Shown piece after piece: positions 1 through 9,079 of a stretch of 64,000 nt of DNA. Under the pieces are notes generated by a model. That model was not told where the DNA came from and made no database searches. It was given only the letters and a program-made list of their open reading frames with translations. This DNA is from Gammaproteobacteria bacterium. GTDB lineage: Bacteria; Pseudomonadota; Gammaproteobacteria; Competibacterales; Competibacteraceae. A program made the translations under genes and the position numbers. The stretch is taken from contig JACKNC010000001.1 of the NCBI GenBank assembly GCA_024235095.1, positions 1,587,501 to 1,651,500 of the forward strand. The letters are read 5' to 3'. Position 1 is the stretch's first letter. The number at the start of each line of letters is the position of its first letter.

Positions 1-42
1 AAAGCCAAAAATAGGTAGGCTTTGAATTCGAAAGATCTGTTC

Positions 43-383
43 TCATGAAAGCGCCTTCTTCAGGATGCCCAAAGCCACGGCGGGTACTTGCTGAGTCGTG
101 AAGTGTGTACGAATAAAATGATGAACGATCTAAAATAGATCTAAAGTTCTTTGTAAACCGGTCTTCTTTTTAGCATAGGTATTGGTTTTCCGTCGATAAG
201 CGGAATTACGTCGCCGAAGTGAGGCATTAAACGCCTCGGCATGATTCGCGTGAATCTCGGGATCGGAGAGATTTTGTGAGGTTTCGGGATGCTCTGCGCA
301 AGGGGCCTCATATTTTGGGTGTTTACGGCCTCGCCAATTGCCGCCTAGCCCAGTGGCGATCAGGGCTTTCGCTGATTCTGCTA
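43..383 (-). pseudogene. transposase C-terminal remnant
   Basis: Reading the minus strand from the IS630 junction gives a continuous product with SLRRRNSAYRRKTNTYAK, then GLQRTLDLF, a TAG stop, and then IVHHFIRTHFTTQ in the same frame, ending at TGA (43-45). This resembles the C-terminal part of a DDE transposase found widely in proteobacteria; the TAG sits where such proteins usually have Trp, so TGG to TAG is the likely lesion. The 5' part is cut by the IS630 insertion. The frame may continue on the far side of that element (1629 onward), but I could not recognise a domain there. Confidence 0.6.
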
Positions 384-1555
384 GTGGGCTGACACAGAAG
401 TTTTGACAGGTTCAGAGGTTTCTAGGTCCACCGGGGTTTCAGAAGATTTCAAGGGAGGATAGAGGCGCTTGAGTTTGACCCGGGCCAAGTCGGTGCCGAA
501 CTGCCAGTGGATTTTGGTCTGACGTAGGTTGCGTGGGCCTTGCCAAGCGGCGATTTCCTTCCGCAAAGTTTCGAGGTTCGCAATGCGGCGATTCAAACAC
601 TGGCCGGCGAGAACAGCGAACTCACATTCCGCCATATTGAGCCAACTGCCATGCTTGGGGGTGTAATGAAATTCGAGCTTGCGGGTGATCCGGCGGGCTT
701 CCTCTGGAGAAAAGACACTATACAAGGCCGCAGGAGTGTGGGTATTGAGGTTATCCACGACCAACCGGATTCGCTCCGCCTTCGGAAAGTACACATCAAC
801 GAGTTGCTGCATTTGCTGGGCAAAATCGCGTTTGGTGCGCTGTTTCGTGACATTAACATGACGCCACCCGCGCAAGGGTTGTACGAATAGAAATAAATTG
901 GCGGTGCCTTCGCGTTTGTATTCACAGTCATAGCGCGCCGGTTGACCCGGGCGGGCGGGTTGAGGACAGCGGGTTTCGCTGGTCAATTGCACCGGACTTT
1001 CATCGAAGCACACTTGGGGGTATTGAGGATCATCGGGTTCGGCGTACAGGTCCAACACATCCTCCATATGCCAAACATAATCGGGACTGACACTGGGAAT
1101 ACACCATTCTTGACGTTGCCAGGGTTTGAGGTCGTTTTTTTAAGGATGCGCCGCACACTCTCACGGGAAATGGCTTCGATGGGCCGGAGTTCCATGAAGC
1201 GGTCCGCTAACAATTGGAGAGTCCACTGACAACGGCCAGCGGGCGGGGTACTACAGGCCAAGGCGACCAGAAAGGCGGCCTGTTTGCCGGTCAAGGCCGG
1301 GGGCAAACCGACTCGTGGCCGCTCGCTTAACGCCGCCAGCAACCCTTCGTCGACAAACCGTTGACGGGTACGATGAACGGTCGAAATCCCCAAGTGAAGG
1401 CTTTGGGCAATGGCCTCATCCGTCGCCCCTTCCGCAGCCTGCAGCAACACATGGGCACGGGCAACCTTGCGCGCCGCTGCCTTGCCTTTATGAATGACCT
1501 TCAGCAGGTCTTCCCGCTCCTCTTCAGTTAGATCAACCAGATACTTGTGGGCCAT
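381..1555 (-). CDS. IS630 transposase, two frames
   Basis: DDE transposase of the IS630 family. The upstream frame (start 1555, after an AGGAGG ribosome site) encodes the N-terminal helix-turn-helix region (AHKYLVDLTEEEREDLL; ATDEAIAQSLHLGISTVHRT). At the run of seven A residues on the coding strand (1135-1141) the reading must shift by -1 to continue into KNDLKPWQRQEWCIPSVSPD and then the catalytic part: Asp in VCFDES, Asp in LVVDNLNTH and Glu in NMAECEF. All three catalytic acids remain. The shift may be programmed, as known for some family members, or a disabling indel; the sequence alone cannot separate the two. The stop codon uses the TA target duplication. Confidence 0.85.
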
Positions 1556-1626
1556 GGTGATTCCTCCTGTTGATCTCAACCATAGGGCACCCACCGCTAC
1601 CTGTCAAAACTTCTGTGTCAGCCCAC
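384..1626 (-). mobile_element. IS630-family insertion sequence
   Basis: The element is bounded by perfect 27-bp inverted repeats at 384-410 and 1600-1626 (outer end GTGGGCTGACACAGAAG) and flanked by TA on each side (382-383 and 1627-1628), the target duplication expected of the IS630-Tc1 group. It is 1243 bp and carries one transposase gene in two overlapping frames. It lies inside an older transposase remnant. The perfect ends suggest a recent insertion. Confidence 0.9.
1134..1141 (-). promoter_or_regulatory. candidate -1 frameshift slippery run
   Basis: On the coding strand the zero frame reads CTT AAA AAA ACG. A -1 slip of the lysine tRNAs on the A7 run yields AAA AAA AAC GAC and joins the two transposase frames exactly where the protein family needs them joined. 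I did not identify a downstream pseudoknot. Confidence 0.45.
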
Positions 1627-1724
1627 TAGGGGAAAATCCGACTTGAGAGACGATATCATCCCGCCTAGCGCCTCCAGCAAAGCGATGCTATAGTTTTTCG
1701 CGTTTTTATCGTTTAATTCCTGCC

Positions 1725-3083
1725 ATGACTCGCAAACTCTATATCCAGACCCACGGCTGCCAGATGAACGAATACGATTCCGCCCGGATGGCGGACGTAT
1801 TACGCGCAGTCTGCGGTCTTGAACGCACCGATCAGCCGGATCAGGCGGATGTGCTGCTGCTCAATACCTGCTCGATCCGCGAAAAGGCCCAAGAAAAGGT
1901 TTTCTCGCTGCTGGGAACTTGGAAGGCGCTGAAAACCCGGCGGCCGCATATCGTCATCGGCGTGGGCGGCTGCGTAGCGAGCCAGGAAGGCGAAGCGCTG
2001 CGTGAACGCGCCCCTCAGGTCGACGTCGTGTTCGGCCCGCAAACTCTGCACCGCCTGCCGGAAATGCTGGCTTCCGTCTGGGCCAACCGGCAACCCCAGG
2101 TGGATGTCTCTTTCCCAGAAATCGAAAAATTCGACCGCCTGCCAGAGCCGCGCGCCGAAGGGCCGACCGCTTTCGTATCGATCATGGAAGGTTGCAGCAA
2201 GTACTGCACCTTCTGTGTCGTACCCTATACCCGAGGCGAGGAAGTCAGTCGGCCCTTTGATGATGTGCTGGCCGAAGTCGTGGCGCTGGCTGAGCAAGGC
2301 GTCCGCGAGGTCAACCTGCTTGGGCAAAACGTCAACGCTTACCGAGGGCCGATGAGCGACGGCGATGTAGCCGATCTAGCGTTGCTGATTGAACACGTCG
2401 CCGCCATCGACGGCATCGACCGCATCCGCTACACCACCTCGCATCCGGTGGAGTTCTCCGACCGATTGATCGAGGTTTACGCACGCGTTCCGCAACTGGT
2501 CAACCACCTGCATCTGCCGGTGCAAAGCGGCTCTGATCGCATCCTGTCCATGATGAAACGCGGCCATACCGCCCTAGAATACCAGGCCAAAGTGAATAAG
2601 CTGCGCGCCGTGCGTCCCAATCTCAGCTTGTCCTCAGATTTCATCATCGGCTTCCCCGGTGAAACCGACCAGGATTTTGCAGCCACGATAGCCTTGATCG
2701 AGGAACTGGCTTTCGATCACAGCTTCAGCTTTATCTACAGCCCCCGGCCCGGCACGCCCGCCGCCAATTTGCCCGATCCCACGCCGATGACCGTTAAAAA
2801 AGAACGGCTGGCGCAACTTCAGGCCCGACTGGAAAGCGGCGCTCGCGCCATCAGCCAACAGATGGTCGGCACGGTGCAACGGGTGTTGGTGGACCGCTTC
2901 TCGCGCAAGAACCGCCAACAATTATCGGGGCGCACCGAAAATAACCGGGTTGTCAATTTCGACGGACCCGCCAGCCTGATCGGCGGTTTCGCCGAGGTCG
3001 CCATCACTGAAGCGTTGCCTAACTCGCTGCGTGGCCGGTTAGTCGCCTGCCTGGAACGGCCCAGCGCTGAATACGCCTGCTGA
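1725..3083 (+). CDS. miaB: tRNA-2-methylthio-N6-dimethylallyladenosine synthase
   Basis: MiaB methylthiolates i6A37 of tRNAs reading codons that start with U, using two 4Fe-4S clusters and SAM. At 452 residues it has the family length. The N-terminal UPF0004 domain has its cluster cysteines at C12 (THGCQMNEYDS), C49 (NTCSIREKA) and in GVGGCVASQEG. The radical-SAM motif CSKYCTFC lies near residue 157, and a TRAM domain occupies the C-terminal 65 residues. It heads the miaB-phoH-ybeY-corC order typical of gammaproteobacteria. A TATAGT box precedes the start, but I see no clear -35. Confidence 0.97.
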   Translation: MTRKLYIQTHGCQMNEYDSARMADVLRAVCGLERTDQPDQADVLLLNTCSIREKAQEKVFSLLGTWKALKTRRPHIVIGVGGCVASQEGEALRERAPQVDVVFGPQTLHRLPEMLASVWANRQPQVDVSFPEIEKFDRLPEPRAEGPTAFVSIMEGCSKYCTFCVVPYTRGEEVSRPFDDVLAEVVALAEQGVREVNLLGQNVNAYRGPMSDGDVADLALLIEHVAAIDGIDRIRYTTSHPVEFSDRLIEVYARVPQLVNHLHLPVQSGSDRILSMMKRGHTALEYQAKVNKLRAVRPNLSLSSDFIIGFPGETDQDFAATIALIEELAFDHSFSFIYSPRPGTPAANLPDPTPMTVKKERLAQLQARLESGARAISQQMVGTVQRVLVDRFSRKNRQQLSGRTENNRVVNFDGPASLIGGFAEVAITEALPNSLRGRLVACLERPSAEYAC

Positions 3084-3099
3084 GCCACTCTTATCCCCC

Positions 3100-4077
3100 T
3101 TGAATACCCCAACCTATTTTCAGGATTTGTTGCTCGAACCTACCGATAACGCCCGCTTGGCCAATCTTTGCGGGCATCTGGACGAGCATCTGCGCCAGAT
3201 CGAACGTCGGCTCGGTGTGGAAATCAACAATCGTGGTCACGAGTTCCGGGTCATCGGTGATCCGGCGATCGTGACCATGGCCGTCGCCGTGTTGGAAGCC
3301 CTGTACCGTAGCACCGGCGAAGAAACGCTGACCCCAGCCCAGGTTCACCTATTCTTGCAAGAAGCGGGTGCGGACGCACTGGCCGAGATTCAGGATCTGG
3401 ACACCGATGAAGTACTGATCCGCACCCGGCGTGGGTTGATTCGCGGGCGGGGTCCCAACCAGCAGCGGTATCTGTGGAATATTCAGCATAATGACCTGAA
3501 TTTTGGCGTGGGTCCCGCTGGCACCGGCAAGACTTACCTTGCCGTCGCCTGCGCGGTGGATGCGCTGGAAAGAAACGCTGCCCGGCGGTTGGTTCTCGTG
3601 CGCCCGGCGGTGGAAGCGGGCGAACGGCTCGGTTTTCTGCCTGGCGACATGGCGCAGAAAATTGATCCCTACCTGCGTCCGCTCTACGATGCTTTGTACG
3701 AAATGTTGGGTTTCGAGCGAGTCACGAAGCTGATTGAGCGCAATATCATCGAAGTCGCGCCGCTGGCGTTCATGCGTGGTAGAAGCTTGAATGATTCCTT
3801 CATCATTCTCGACGAAGCGCAGAATACGACGGTGGAACAAATGAAAATGTTCCTGACCCGCATTGGCTTCGGCTCGACTGCTGTGGTCACCGGCGACGTG
3901 ACCCAAGTCGATTTGCCGCGCCACATTCAATCCGGACTACGCCAGGTTCTACAAGTACTCAAAGAGGTAGAAGGCATCAGCATCACCTTTTTCAACGCCC
4001 GCGATGTGGTGCGCCACCCACTCGTTCAGCGCATTGTTAATGCCTACGCCCGCTATGAACAGGATAACCCCACATGA
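3100..4077 (+). CDS. ybeZ: PhoH-like ATPase (YbeZ)
   Basis: PhoH-family P-loop ATPase/putative RNA helicase that works with YbeY in rRNA processing and RNA quality control. Visible motifs are a Walker A (GPAGTGKTYLA, about residue 135), the conserved VRPAVEAGERLGFLPGD segment, and Walker B (FIILDEAQNTT). TTG is taken as the start because it gives LLLEPTDNARLANLCG near the N-terminus as in the E. coli protein; no strong ribosome site is seen. It is 16 bp after miaB and overlaps ybeY by ATGA. Confidence 0.93.
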   Translation: MNTPTYFQDLLLEPTDNARLANLCGHLDEHLRQIERRLGVEINNRGHEFRVIGDPAIVTMAVAVLEALYRSTGEETLTPAQVHLFLQEAGADALAEIQDLDTDEVLIRTRRGLIRGRGPNQQRYLWNIQHNDLNFGVGPAGTGKTYLAVACAVDALERNAARRLVLVRPAVEAGERLGFLPGDMAQKIDPYLRPLYDALYEMLGFERVTKLIERNIIEVAPLAFMRGRSLNDSFIILDEAQNTTVEQMKMFLTRIGFGSTAVVTGDVTQVDLPRHIQSGLRQVLQVLKEVEGISITFFNARDVVRHPLVQRIVNAYARYEQDNPT

Positions 4078-4544
4078 CTTTGGAACTGGATCTGCAAATT
4101 GCTTTGGAAATGCCTGGATTGCCGGCTGAAATTGATTTTCGCTGCTGGGCCGAAGCGGCGCTTACCGGCGCGGGCTATCGAAAAGACGCGGAACTCACCA
4201 TTCGCGTGGTCAACGAAGCGGAAATTACCGCACTGAATGAGACCTACCGTCACAAGCAGGGGCTAACCAATGTGCTGTCTTTCCCCTTTGAAGCGCCGTT
4301 CGGGATTGAAAGTGCGTTGCTGGGCGACGTGGTGATCTGCGCGCCGGTAGTGTTGCGTGAAGCAGTCAGCCAGGAAAAATCTCCAGAAGCGCATTGGGCG
4401 CATTTGACGATTCATGGCGTTTTACACCTGCTGGGCTATGATCATGATGAGGCGCAAGGTGACATCATGGAGTCCCTGGAAATTCGCATTCTGTCCGATC
4501 TCGGCTATGCCGATCCCTATGGAGACCCCCCAGACCGATCATGA
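4074..4544 (+). CDS. ybeY: endoribonuclease YbeY
   Basis: Single-strand-specific metallo-endoribonuclease involved in 16S rRNA 3' end maturation and ribosome quality control. The zinc motif HGVLHLLGYDH (three His) is intact and is preceded by the LNETYRHKQGLTNVLSFPF segment that marks the family. It has 156 residues, the usual length. The start overlaps the stop of the PhoH-like gene (ATGA), and its own stop overlaps the corC start, so the three genes are probably translationally coupled. Confidence 0.96.
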   Translation: MTLELDLQIALEMPGLPAEIDFRCWAEAALTGAGYRKDAELTIRVVNEAEITALNETYRHKQGLTNVLSFPFEAPFGIESALLGDVVICAPVVLREAVSQEKSPEAHWAHLTIHGVLHLLGYDHDEAQGDIMESLEIRILSDLGYADPYGDPPDRS

Positions 4545-5413
4545 ACGACGAACGATCCGAACCAAGCCCTAAATCGTGGCTGGAACGTTTAAGCCTCGCC
4601 CTGATGGGCGAACCCAAGGACCGGGATGCACTGATGGGTATGTTGCGCGACGCGCAACAACGAGAGTTGCTGGACATCGACGCCCTGACCATGATGGAAG
4701 GCGTCATAAAGGTGTCGGAACTCCAGGTGCGGGATGTGATGATTCCCCGCGCGCAAATGGTCATTCTGGAGAATGATTGGAGCCTGGAACGGCTCATCGC
4801 CGAAATCGTCGAATCCGGCCATTCCCGCTTGCCGGTTATTGACGAAAACAAGGACAACATCATCGGCATCCTGATCGTCAAGGATTTACTCGCACACGCC
4901 TTCGACCGGCGTGAGGATTTTAACCTGAACGCCTTGCTCCGCCCCGCCAAGTTCATTCCCGAAAGCAAACGACTCAATACGCTGCTCAAAGAATTTCGCG
5001 GCAATCGCCTGCACATGGCGATTGTCGTTGACGAGTACGGCGGGGTAGCGGGTTTGGTCACCATTGAGGATGTGCTGGAGGAGATCGTTGGCGAGATCGA
5101 CGATGAGCATGACATTGAGGAAGAAGGCGCTTTCATTCGTCCGCAAGGCGAAGCCTTTGTCGTCAAGGCGCTGACCCCGGTTGAAGATTTCAACAAGTAT
5201 TTTCACGCCCAATTAAGCGATGAACGAGCGGATACGGTTGGCGGATTGGTGATGACCGAGTTAGGCCGCTTACCTAAAGGCGGCGAGAGTGTTGACCTGG
5301 ATCGTTTCCATTTTCAGGTGCTGCGTGCGGATAATCGGCGGATTCATCTGCTGGAGATGACCTTTCGGGACAGTCAGGAATCCGTACCGCCTGCTTCTGA
5401 GGCGGATACTTGA
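4541..5413 (+). CDS. corC: CorC/HlyC-family CBS-domain protein
   Basis: Cytosolic CorC (YbeX) type protein with two CBS domains (about residues 65-190; VRDVMIPRAQMVIL and the GGVAGLVTIEDVLEEIVGEI segment) and a C-terminal CorC_HlyC/FAD-binding-like domain. Family members are linked to magnesium/cobalt efflux and ribosome-related functions. It has 290 residues. It is the last gene of the miaB cluster; no apolipoprotein N-acyltransferase (lnt) follows, unlike in E. coli. The next gene is convergent. Confidence 0.93.
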   Translation: MNDERSEPSPKSWLERLSLALMGEPKDRDALMGMLRDAQQRELLDIDALTMMEGVIKVSELQVRDVMIPRAQMVILENDWSLERLIAEIVESGHSRLPVIDENKDNIIGILIVKDLLAHAFDRREDFNLNALLRPAKFIPESKRLNTLLKEFRGNRLHMAIVVDEYGGVAGLVTIEDVLEEIVGEIDDEHDIEEEGAFIRPQGEAFVVKALTPVEDFNKYFHAQLSDERADTVGGLVMTELGRLPKGGESVDLDRFHFQVLRADNRRIHLLEMTFRDSQESVPPASEADT

Positions 5414-5435
5414 TTCCATTCATGAACCTTGTCGT

Positions 5436-5885
5436 TCAGCGATCCGGGGCAGCCCGCAGCCAGAACGTTACCGGCCCGTCATTCACTAGACTCACCTGCA
5501 TGTGAGCGCCAAATTGGCCCATGGCGACTGGGGTGTGTTGCCGAGCGGCCTGCTCAACCAGATAATCAAACAACCGTTCGCCCTCTGCTGGTGGCGCGGC
5601 GGGGGTAAAACTGGGGCGCATCCCTTTGTGCGTGTCGGCGGCCAAGGTGAACTGCGGAACCAGCAACAGGCCGCCGCTGGTCTCCCGCAAACTCAGGTTC
5701 ATCTTGCCTTCGGGGTCGGCGAACACCCGGTAGCCGAGCAGCCGTTCCAGAAGACGATCAACCTGGGCCTTACTATCGCCGCGCTCAACCCCGACCAGCG
5801 CCAGCAATCCTGCGCCGATCTCGCCCACAACTCGCCCGTCGACCGCAACTCGCGCCTCGCTGACCCGTTGCAGCAACCCGATCAT
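5436..5885 (-). CDS. dtd: D-aminoacyl-tRNA deacylase
   Basis: DTD hydrolyses D-aminoacyl-tRNAs and Gly-tRNA(Ala), recycling mischarged tRNA. At 149 residues it starts with MIGLLQRVSEARVAVDG, has the catalytic-pocket segment PQFTLAADTHKGMRPSF (most homologues have SQFTL, so the first Ser is Pro here) and the C-terminal NDGPVTF motif carrying the Gly-Pro that excludes L-amino acids. Its start overlaps the end of the upstream peptidase gene by 4 nt. Confidence 0.95.
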   Translation of the reverse strand: MIGLLQRVSEARVAVDGRVVGEIGAGLLALVGVERGDSKAQVDRLLERLLGYRVFADPEGKMNLSLRETSGGLLLVPQFTLAADTHKGMRPSFTPAAPPAEGERLFDYLVEQAARQHTPVAMGQFGAHMQVSLVNDGPVTFWLRAAPDR

Positions 5886-6832
5886 GTCAGCCGATCTGCG
5901 AAATGCTCGGTGGCGTCGATCAATTCATGAACAATCCCCGGTTCGCTGGCGGCGTGCCCAGCAGTTGGCGCGATCCGCAATTCCGCCTCCGGCCAGACCT
6001 GATGCAGCGCCCAGGCGTTATCAAACGGGCAAATCACGTCGTAACGACCGTGGACAATGAAACCAGGAATATCGCGCAACCGGTGGGCGTCACGCAGGAG
6101 TTGATTCGCTTCCATGAAGCAGTGATGGATGAAGTAGTGGCATTCGATCCGCGCCAAGCTCAGGGCGCGATGGGCTTCTCCGAACTGTTCGACTACTGTG
6201 GGATTGCTTTCCAGGGTCAACGTCGCGCCTTCCCAGGTCGCCCACGCCTTAGCGGCTCGCATTTGCTCCAATTCATTGGCGCTGGTCAGCCGGCTGTAAT
6301 AGGCGCGAACCAGATCATAGCGCTCTGCCGCTGGAATCGGGGCGATAAAGCGCTCCCATGGATCAGGAAACAAGCGGCTGGCTCCTTCCTGGTAGAACCA
6401 GTGAATGTCCCAGTCCCGGCACAGGAAGACGCCGCGCAGGATCAGTCCGAGCACACGTTCAGGATGGGTTTCGGCATAAACCAGCGCCAGCGTTGATCCC
6501 CAGGAACCGCCAAACACCAGCCAGCGGTCGATGCCCAGATGTTCGCGCAGCTTTTCAATATCTGCCACCATATGTCCTGTCGTATTGTCGCGTAGCTCGG
6601 CGTGCGGGCTGGACTGGCCGCTGCCACGCTGGTCGAACAAAACGATGCGATAGCGATGAGGATCGAAGAAGCGCCGGTGTATCGGCTCGCAACCGGCGCC
6701 TGGGCCGCCGTGGAGGAACAACACGGGTAGCCCGCTGGAAACGCCACATTCCTCGACGTAGAGCGTGTGTAGATCATCTACGGCCAGACGTTGCGTGGCG
6801 TAAGGTTTGATGTCGGGAAACAAGACGCGCAT
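5882..6832 (-). CDS. pip: proline iminopeptidase
   Basis: Alpha/beta-hydrolase of peptidase family S33 that releases N-terminal proline. The oxyanion loop HGGPGAGC, the nucleophile elbow GGSWGS (Ser in the centre) and the late acid/His segments (YDVICPFDNA, TAGHAASEP) are all present. It has 316 residues, as in the family. The 4-nt overlap with dtd suggests one transcript. Confidence 0.95.
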   Translation of the reverse strand: MRVLFPDIKPYATQRLAVDDLHTLYVEECGVSSGLPVLFLHGGPGAGCEPIHRRFFDPHRYRIVLFDQRGSGQSSPHAELRDNTTGHMVADIEKLREHLGIDRWLVFGGSWGSTLALVYAETHPERVLGLILRGVFLCRDWDIHWFYQEGASRLFPDPWERFIAPIPAAERYDLVRAYYSRLTSANELEQMRAAKAWATWEGATLTLESNPTVVEQFGEAHRALSLARIECHYFIHHCFMEANQLLRDAHRLRDIPGFIVHGRYDVICPFDNAWALHQVWPEAELRIAPTAGHAASEPGIVHELIDATEHFADRLT

Positions 6833-6905
6833 GAGGACTCCGATTCAGTGCGGAAAGATCGTGAGAAAGTCGATGCAGGCGGATTCTACCCAGAATCCGC
6901 AGAGT

Positions 6906-7658
6906 TTAGAGAATGTAATCGACGACCGCGTCCAGATCATCGAACACGCGCCCGCCTCGGGGTTCGACCTTGGGTTCATCGCCATGACGGTATTTGCCGG
7001 TGCGCACCAGCGCGCCGCGCAACCCGGCAGCCAACGCGCCGCAAACATCCATTTCCGCGTCATCGCCCACCATCAGCACATCGTGCGGCGGCAGGCCCAG
7101 GCTATTGACAGCCGCCAGGAAAAACTCGGTCGATGGTTTGCCCAATACCACTGCCTCCAGTTCGGCGGCGTATTCCAGCGCCGCCATAAAAGGGCCAATA
7201 TCCAGGCTTAGGTCGTTGCCTTCCCGAAAGTAGCGGTTGGAACCCATCGCCAGCAGGGGCATACCGTCCAGCAACAACCGAAAGCATTGATTAAGCGCTT
7301 CATAAGTAAAGCCGGGACCGGCGTCGCCCAGCAGCACTGCGCCGGGCGCTGGCCCCAGCAGATCGGCGAACTCATCCTCAATATCGGGGTGGACCAGCAG
7401 GTGTGGAGTCAGTTGGCGAGCGATCAAATAGTCACGGGCGGCGACCACCGGGGTGAACAGGTGCTCGATCTCGACTTCCAGTCCCATGTGCGCCAATCGG
7501 TCAACGATGGCGTCGCGGGTCAGTCGGGTACTGTTAGTGATAAAGCGCATCGGAATGCCGGCGGCCTGCAAGCTCAGCAAGGCTTCGCGGGAGCCAGGCA
7601 AGGGATAGTCGCCAATGTACAACACACCTTCCAGATCAAACAGAGCGCCGTGGATCAT
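6906..7658 (-). CDS. HAD-superfamily IIA hydrolase
   Basis: Phosphatase of HAD subfamily IIA, closest in pattern to the TIGR01458/LHPP-type group. Motif I reads ALFDLEGVLYIGD, motif II FITNSTR, then Lys in LGKPSTEFF and the GDDAEMDVCGA acidic motif. Position +2 of motif I is Glu (DLEG) rather than the usual Asp (DxD). The start at 7658 is preferred because it puts motif I at the N-terminus and follows GAGAAAG; an upstream in-frame start at 7715 would add 19 unconserved residues. The substrate cannot be told. Confidence 0.85.
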   Translation of the reverse strand: MIHGALFDLEGVLYIGDYPLPGSREALLSLQAAGIPMRFITNSTRLTRDAIVDRLAHMGLEVEIEHLFTPVVAARDYLIARQLTPHLLVHPDIEDEFADLLGPAPGAVLLGDAGPGFTYEALNQCFRLLLDGMPLLAMGSNRYFREGNDLSLDIGPFMAALEYAAELEAVVLGKPSTEFFLAAVNSLGLPPHDVLMVGDDAEMDVCGALAAGLRGALVRTGKYRHGDEPKVEPRGGRVFDDLDAVVDYIL

Positions 7659-8025
7659 GTCTTTCTCATGGGATTGAATGCGGAACCACACCGCAAGGAT
7701 CGCGGAGGCTACCATTCACATGAGTATAGAAGGCGATTCCACAAGGGAGACTGGAATTAGGAAATCCCTCAATTGAAAATATCAGGAAGTCTCCCGGCAA
7801 GTTGACGTCTCGTGATCCAATGTGACGAACTCTGGTCTTTTGTCGGAAATGAGAATGATAAACAATGGGTTTGGTTGGTCATCGATCAAGGAGCCGAATA
7901 ACAAAATTTTGCCGATCTCTGCTGTATAAAGGTTCACTACAATCTGCAGGACTACCATCGTGCTTTCATGGATCTGATCTGGGTTGTTCATCCGGACGCG
8001 ACAGGGCCACGCCGGATGTGAGGGA
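7659..8025. other. intergenic, no gene supported
   Basis: This is 367 bp between a phosphatase gene and a small secreted-protein gene, both on the minus strand. A 69-codon minus-strand frame (7782-7991) has no recognisable domain or ribosome site. I see no RNA gene, repeat or clear promoter. Confidence 0.4.
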
Positions 8026-8385
8026 TTACTTGACCATCTTCTTGGCGGCTTCCGTCGCCTGGTCTTTACCCATCTCCATTGCCTGATCCTTGGCCATCTC
8101 CGTCATATCGCCGCTCGTGGCTTTTTGCATCGCCGCGGCCCCAGCCGCGCCTTCCATTGCGCCTGCGGCTCCACTGGGCGCGACTTTCATCGCCGCCCCA
8201 GCATCCGGTTGGGGCATCATTGCTCCAGTTTTATCTTTTACCATGTCTGTAGCCTGCTCCTGGGCCATCTTGCCAGCCTGATCCTTGACGGCATCGGTCG
8301 CCATCTCTTTCACATCGGCGGCCCAAGCGCCGCTGGACAACAGCAGGGTCAGGCCAGTGGCCAGCATCATTGATTTATGGGTCAT
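8026..8385 (-). CDS. small secreted Ala/Met/Lys-rich protein
   Basis: The 119-residue product is not a recognised family. It begins with a clear Sec signal peptide (MTHKSMMLATGLTLLLSSGAWA, cut likely after AWA) and a good AAAGGAG ribosome site. The mature part is built from low-complexity helical segments that repeat the pattern MxxDxxKDQAxxM (e.g. MATDAVKDQAGKM and MAKDQAMEMGKDQA), interrupted by an Ala/Gly-rich middle. It is probably periplasmic, with LEA-like or coiled-coil character; the function is unknown. Confidence 0.7.
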   Translation of the reverse strand: MTHKSMMLATGLTLLLSSGAWAADVKEMATDAVKDQAGKMAQEQATDMVKDKTGAMMPQPDAGAAMKVAPSGAAGAMEGAAGAAAMQKATSGDMTEMAKDQAMEMGKDQATEAAKKMVK

Positions 8386-8600
8386 ATTCTTGGCTCCTTT
8401 AAGGATTTGCGAGTGGGAAGCCGATCCGCGTCAATGATTGCGCGGGCGCCGTTCGGGATTTCCCTTTACTGAGTGTAGCCGGTTTGGATCTAGGCGTGGC
8501 GTGGTGATCAGTGCTACGCTTTAAGTCATCATTCACGTTAGCGAAAGGTCGATCCGCGTTCCTGTCTTGCTCGAACGGATCGGAGGAAATCAGCGTAACG

Positions 8601-8975
8601 ATGCATCTCATTGACCGGATTGCCGAGACCCGCATTCAAGAAGCGATTGATCAGGGCGAACTGCGCGGCTTGCCCGGCGAAGGTCAACCGCTGCATTTGG
8701 AAGATGACTCGGCCATTCCGGAAGAATTACGTGCGGCCTATCGTCTGCTCAAGAATGCCGGATTTTTGCCGCCGGAATTGCAATGGCGTCGGGAATTGAG
8801 TGAAGCCGAACAGCTGTTGCAGCAACTTCCCGAATGCGAGCGGAGCCGCGCCCGCGCCCGTCTGGAACTGCTGCAACTCCGCTTGGCCGCTCATCGTCGC
8901 CAACCGATGAATCTCTTGCTGGAAGATCAGTACCGACAACGCTTGCTGGAGAGGTTGAGTGAATCCGATCCTTGA
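8601..8975 (+). CDS. DUF1992 (DnaJ-C28-like) protein
   Basis: This 124-residue protein matches the DUF1992 family by MHLIDRIAETRIQEAIDQGE, then LPGEGQPLHLEDD and PEELRAAYRLLKNAGFLPPEL. The function is not established; the domain also occurs in DnaJ homologue C28. The ATG at 8601 is chosen because it follows GGAGGA and matches the conserved N-terminus; an upstream in-frame start at 8511 would add unconserved residues. Confidence 0.9.
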   Translation: MHLIDRIAETRIQEAIDQGELRGLPGEGQPLHLEDDSAIPEELRAAYRLLKNAGFLPPELQWRRELSEAEQLLQQLPECERSRARARLELLQLRLAAHRRQPMNLLLEDQYRQRLLERLSESDP

Positions 8976-9079
8976 GCTGGCTGAGTGGAGCGATCTTCAG
9001 TCAAAATAGCCGCGTTCTCCAACATCCCGGACGGTCGGTCGAGCACACCGGGTTCTCTCCATATTTTAGCGAGGTCATC

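Noticed and set aside
540..1229. Plus-strand frames opposite the IS630 transposase
   Set aside because: Antisense shadows of a transposase with clear catalytic motifs on the minus strand; no ribosome sites or domains.
7782..7991. 69-codon minus-strand frame
   Set aside because: No recognisable domain, no ribosome site and no conserved neighbour; could be chance in a 367-bp gap.
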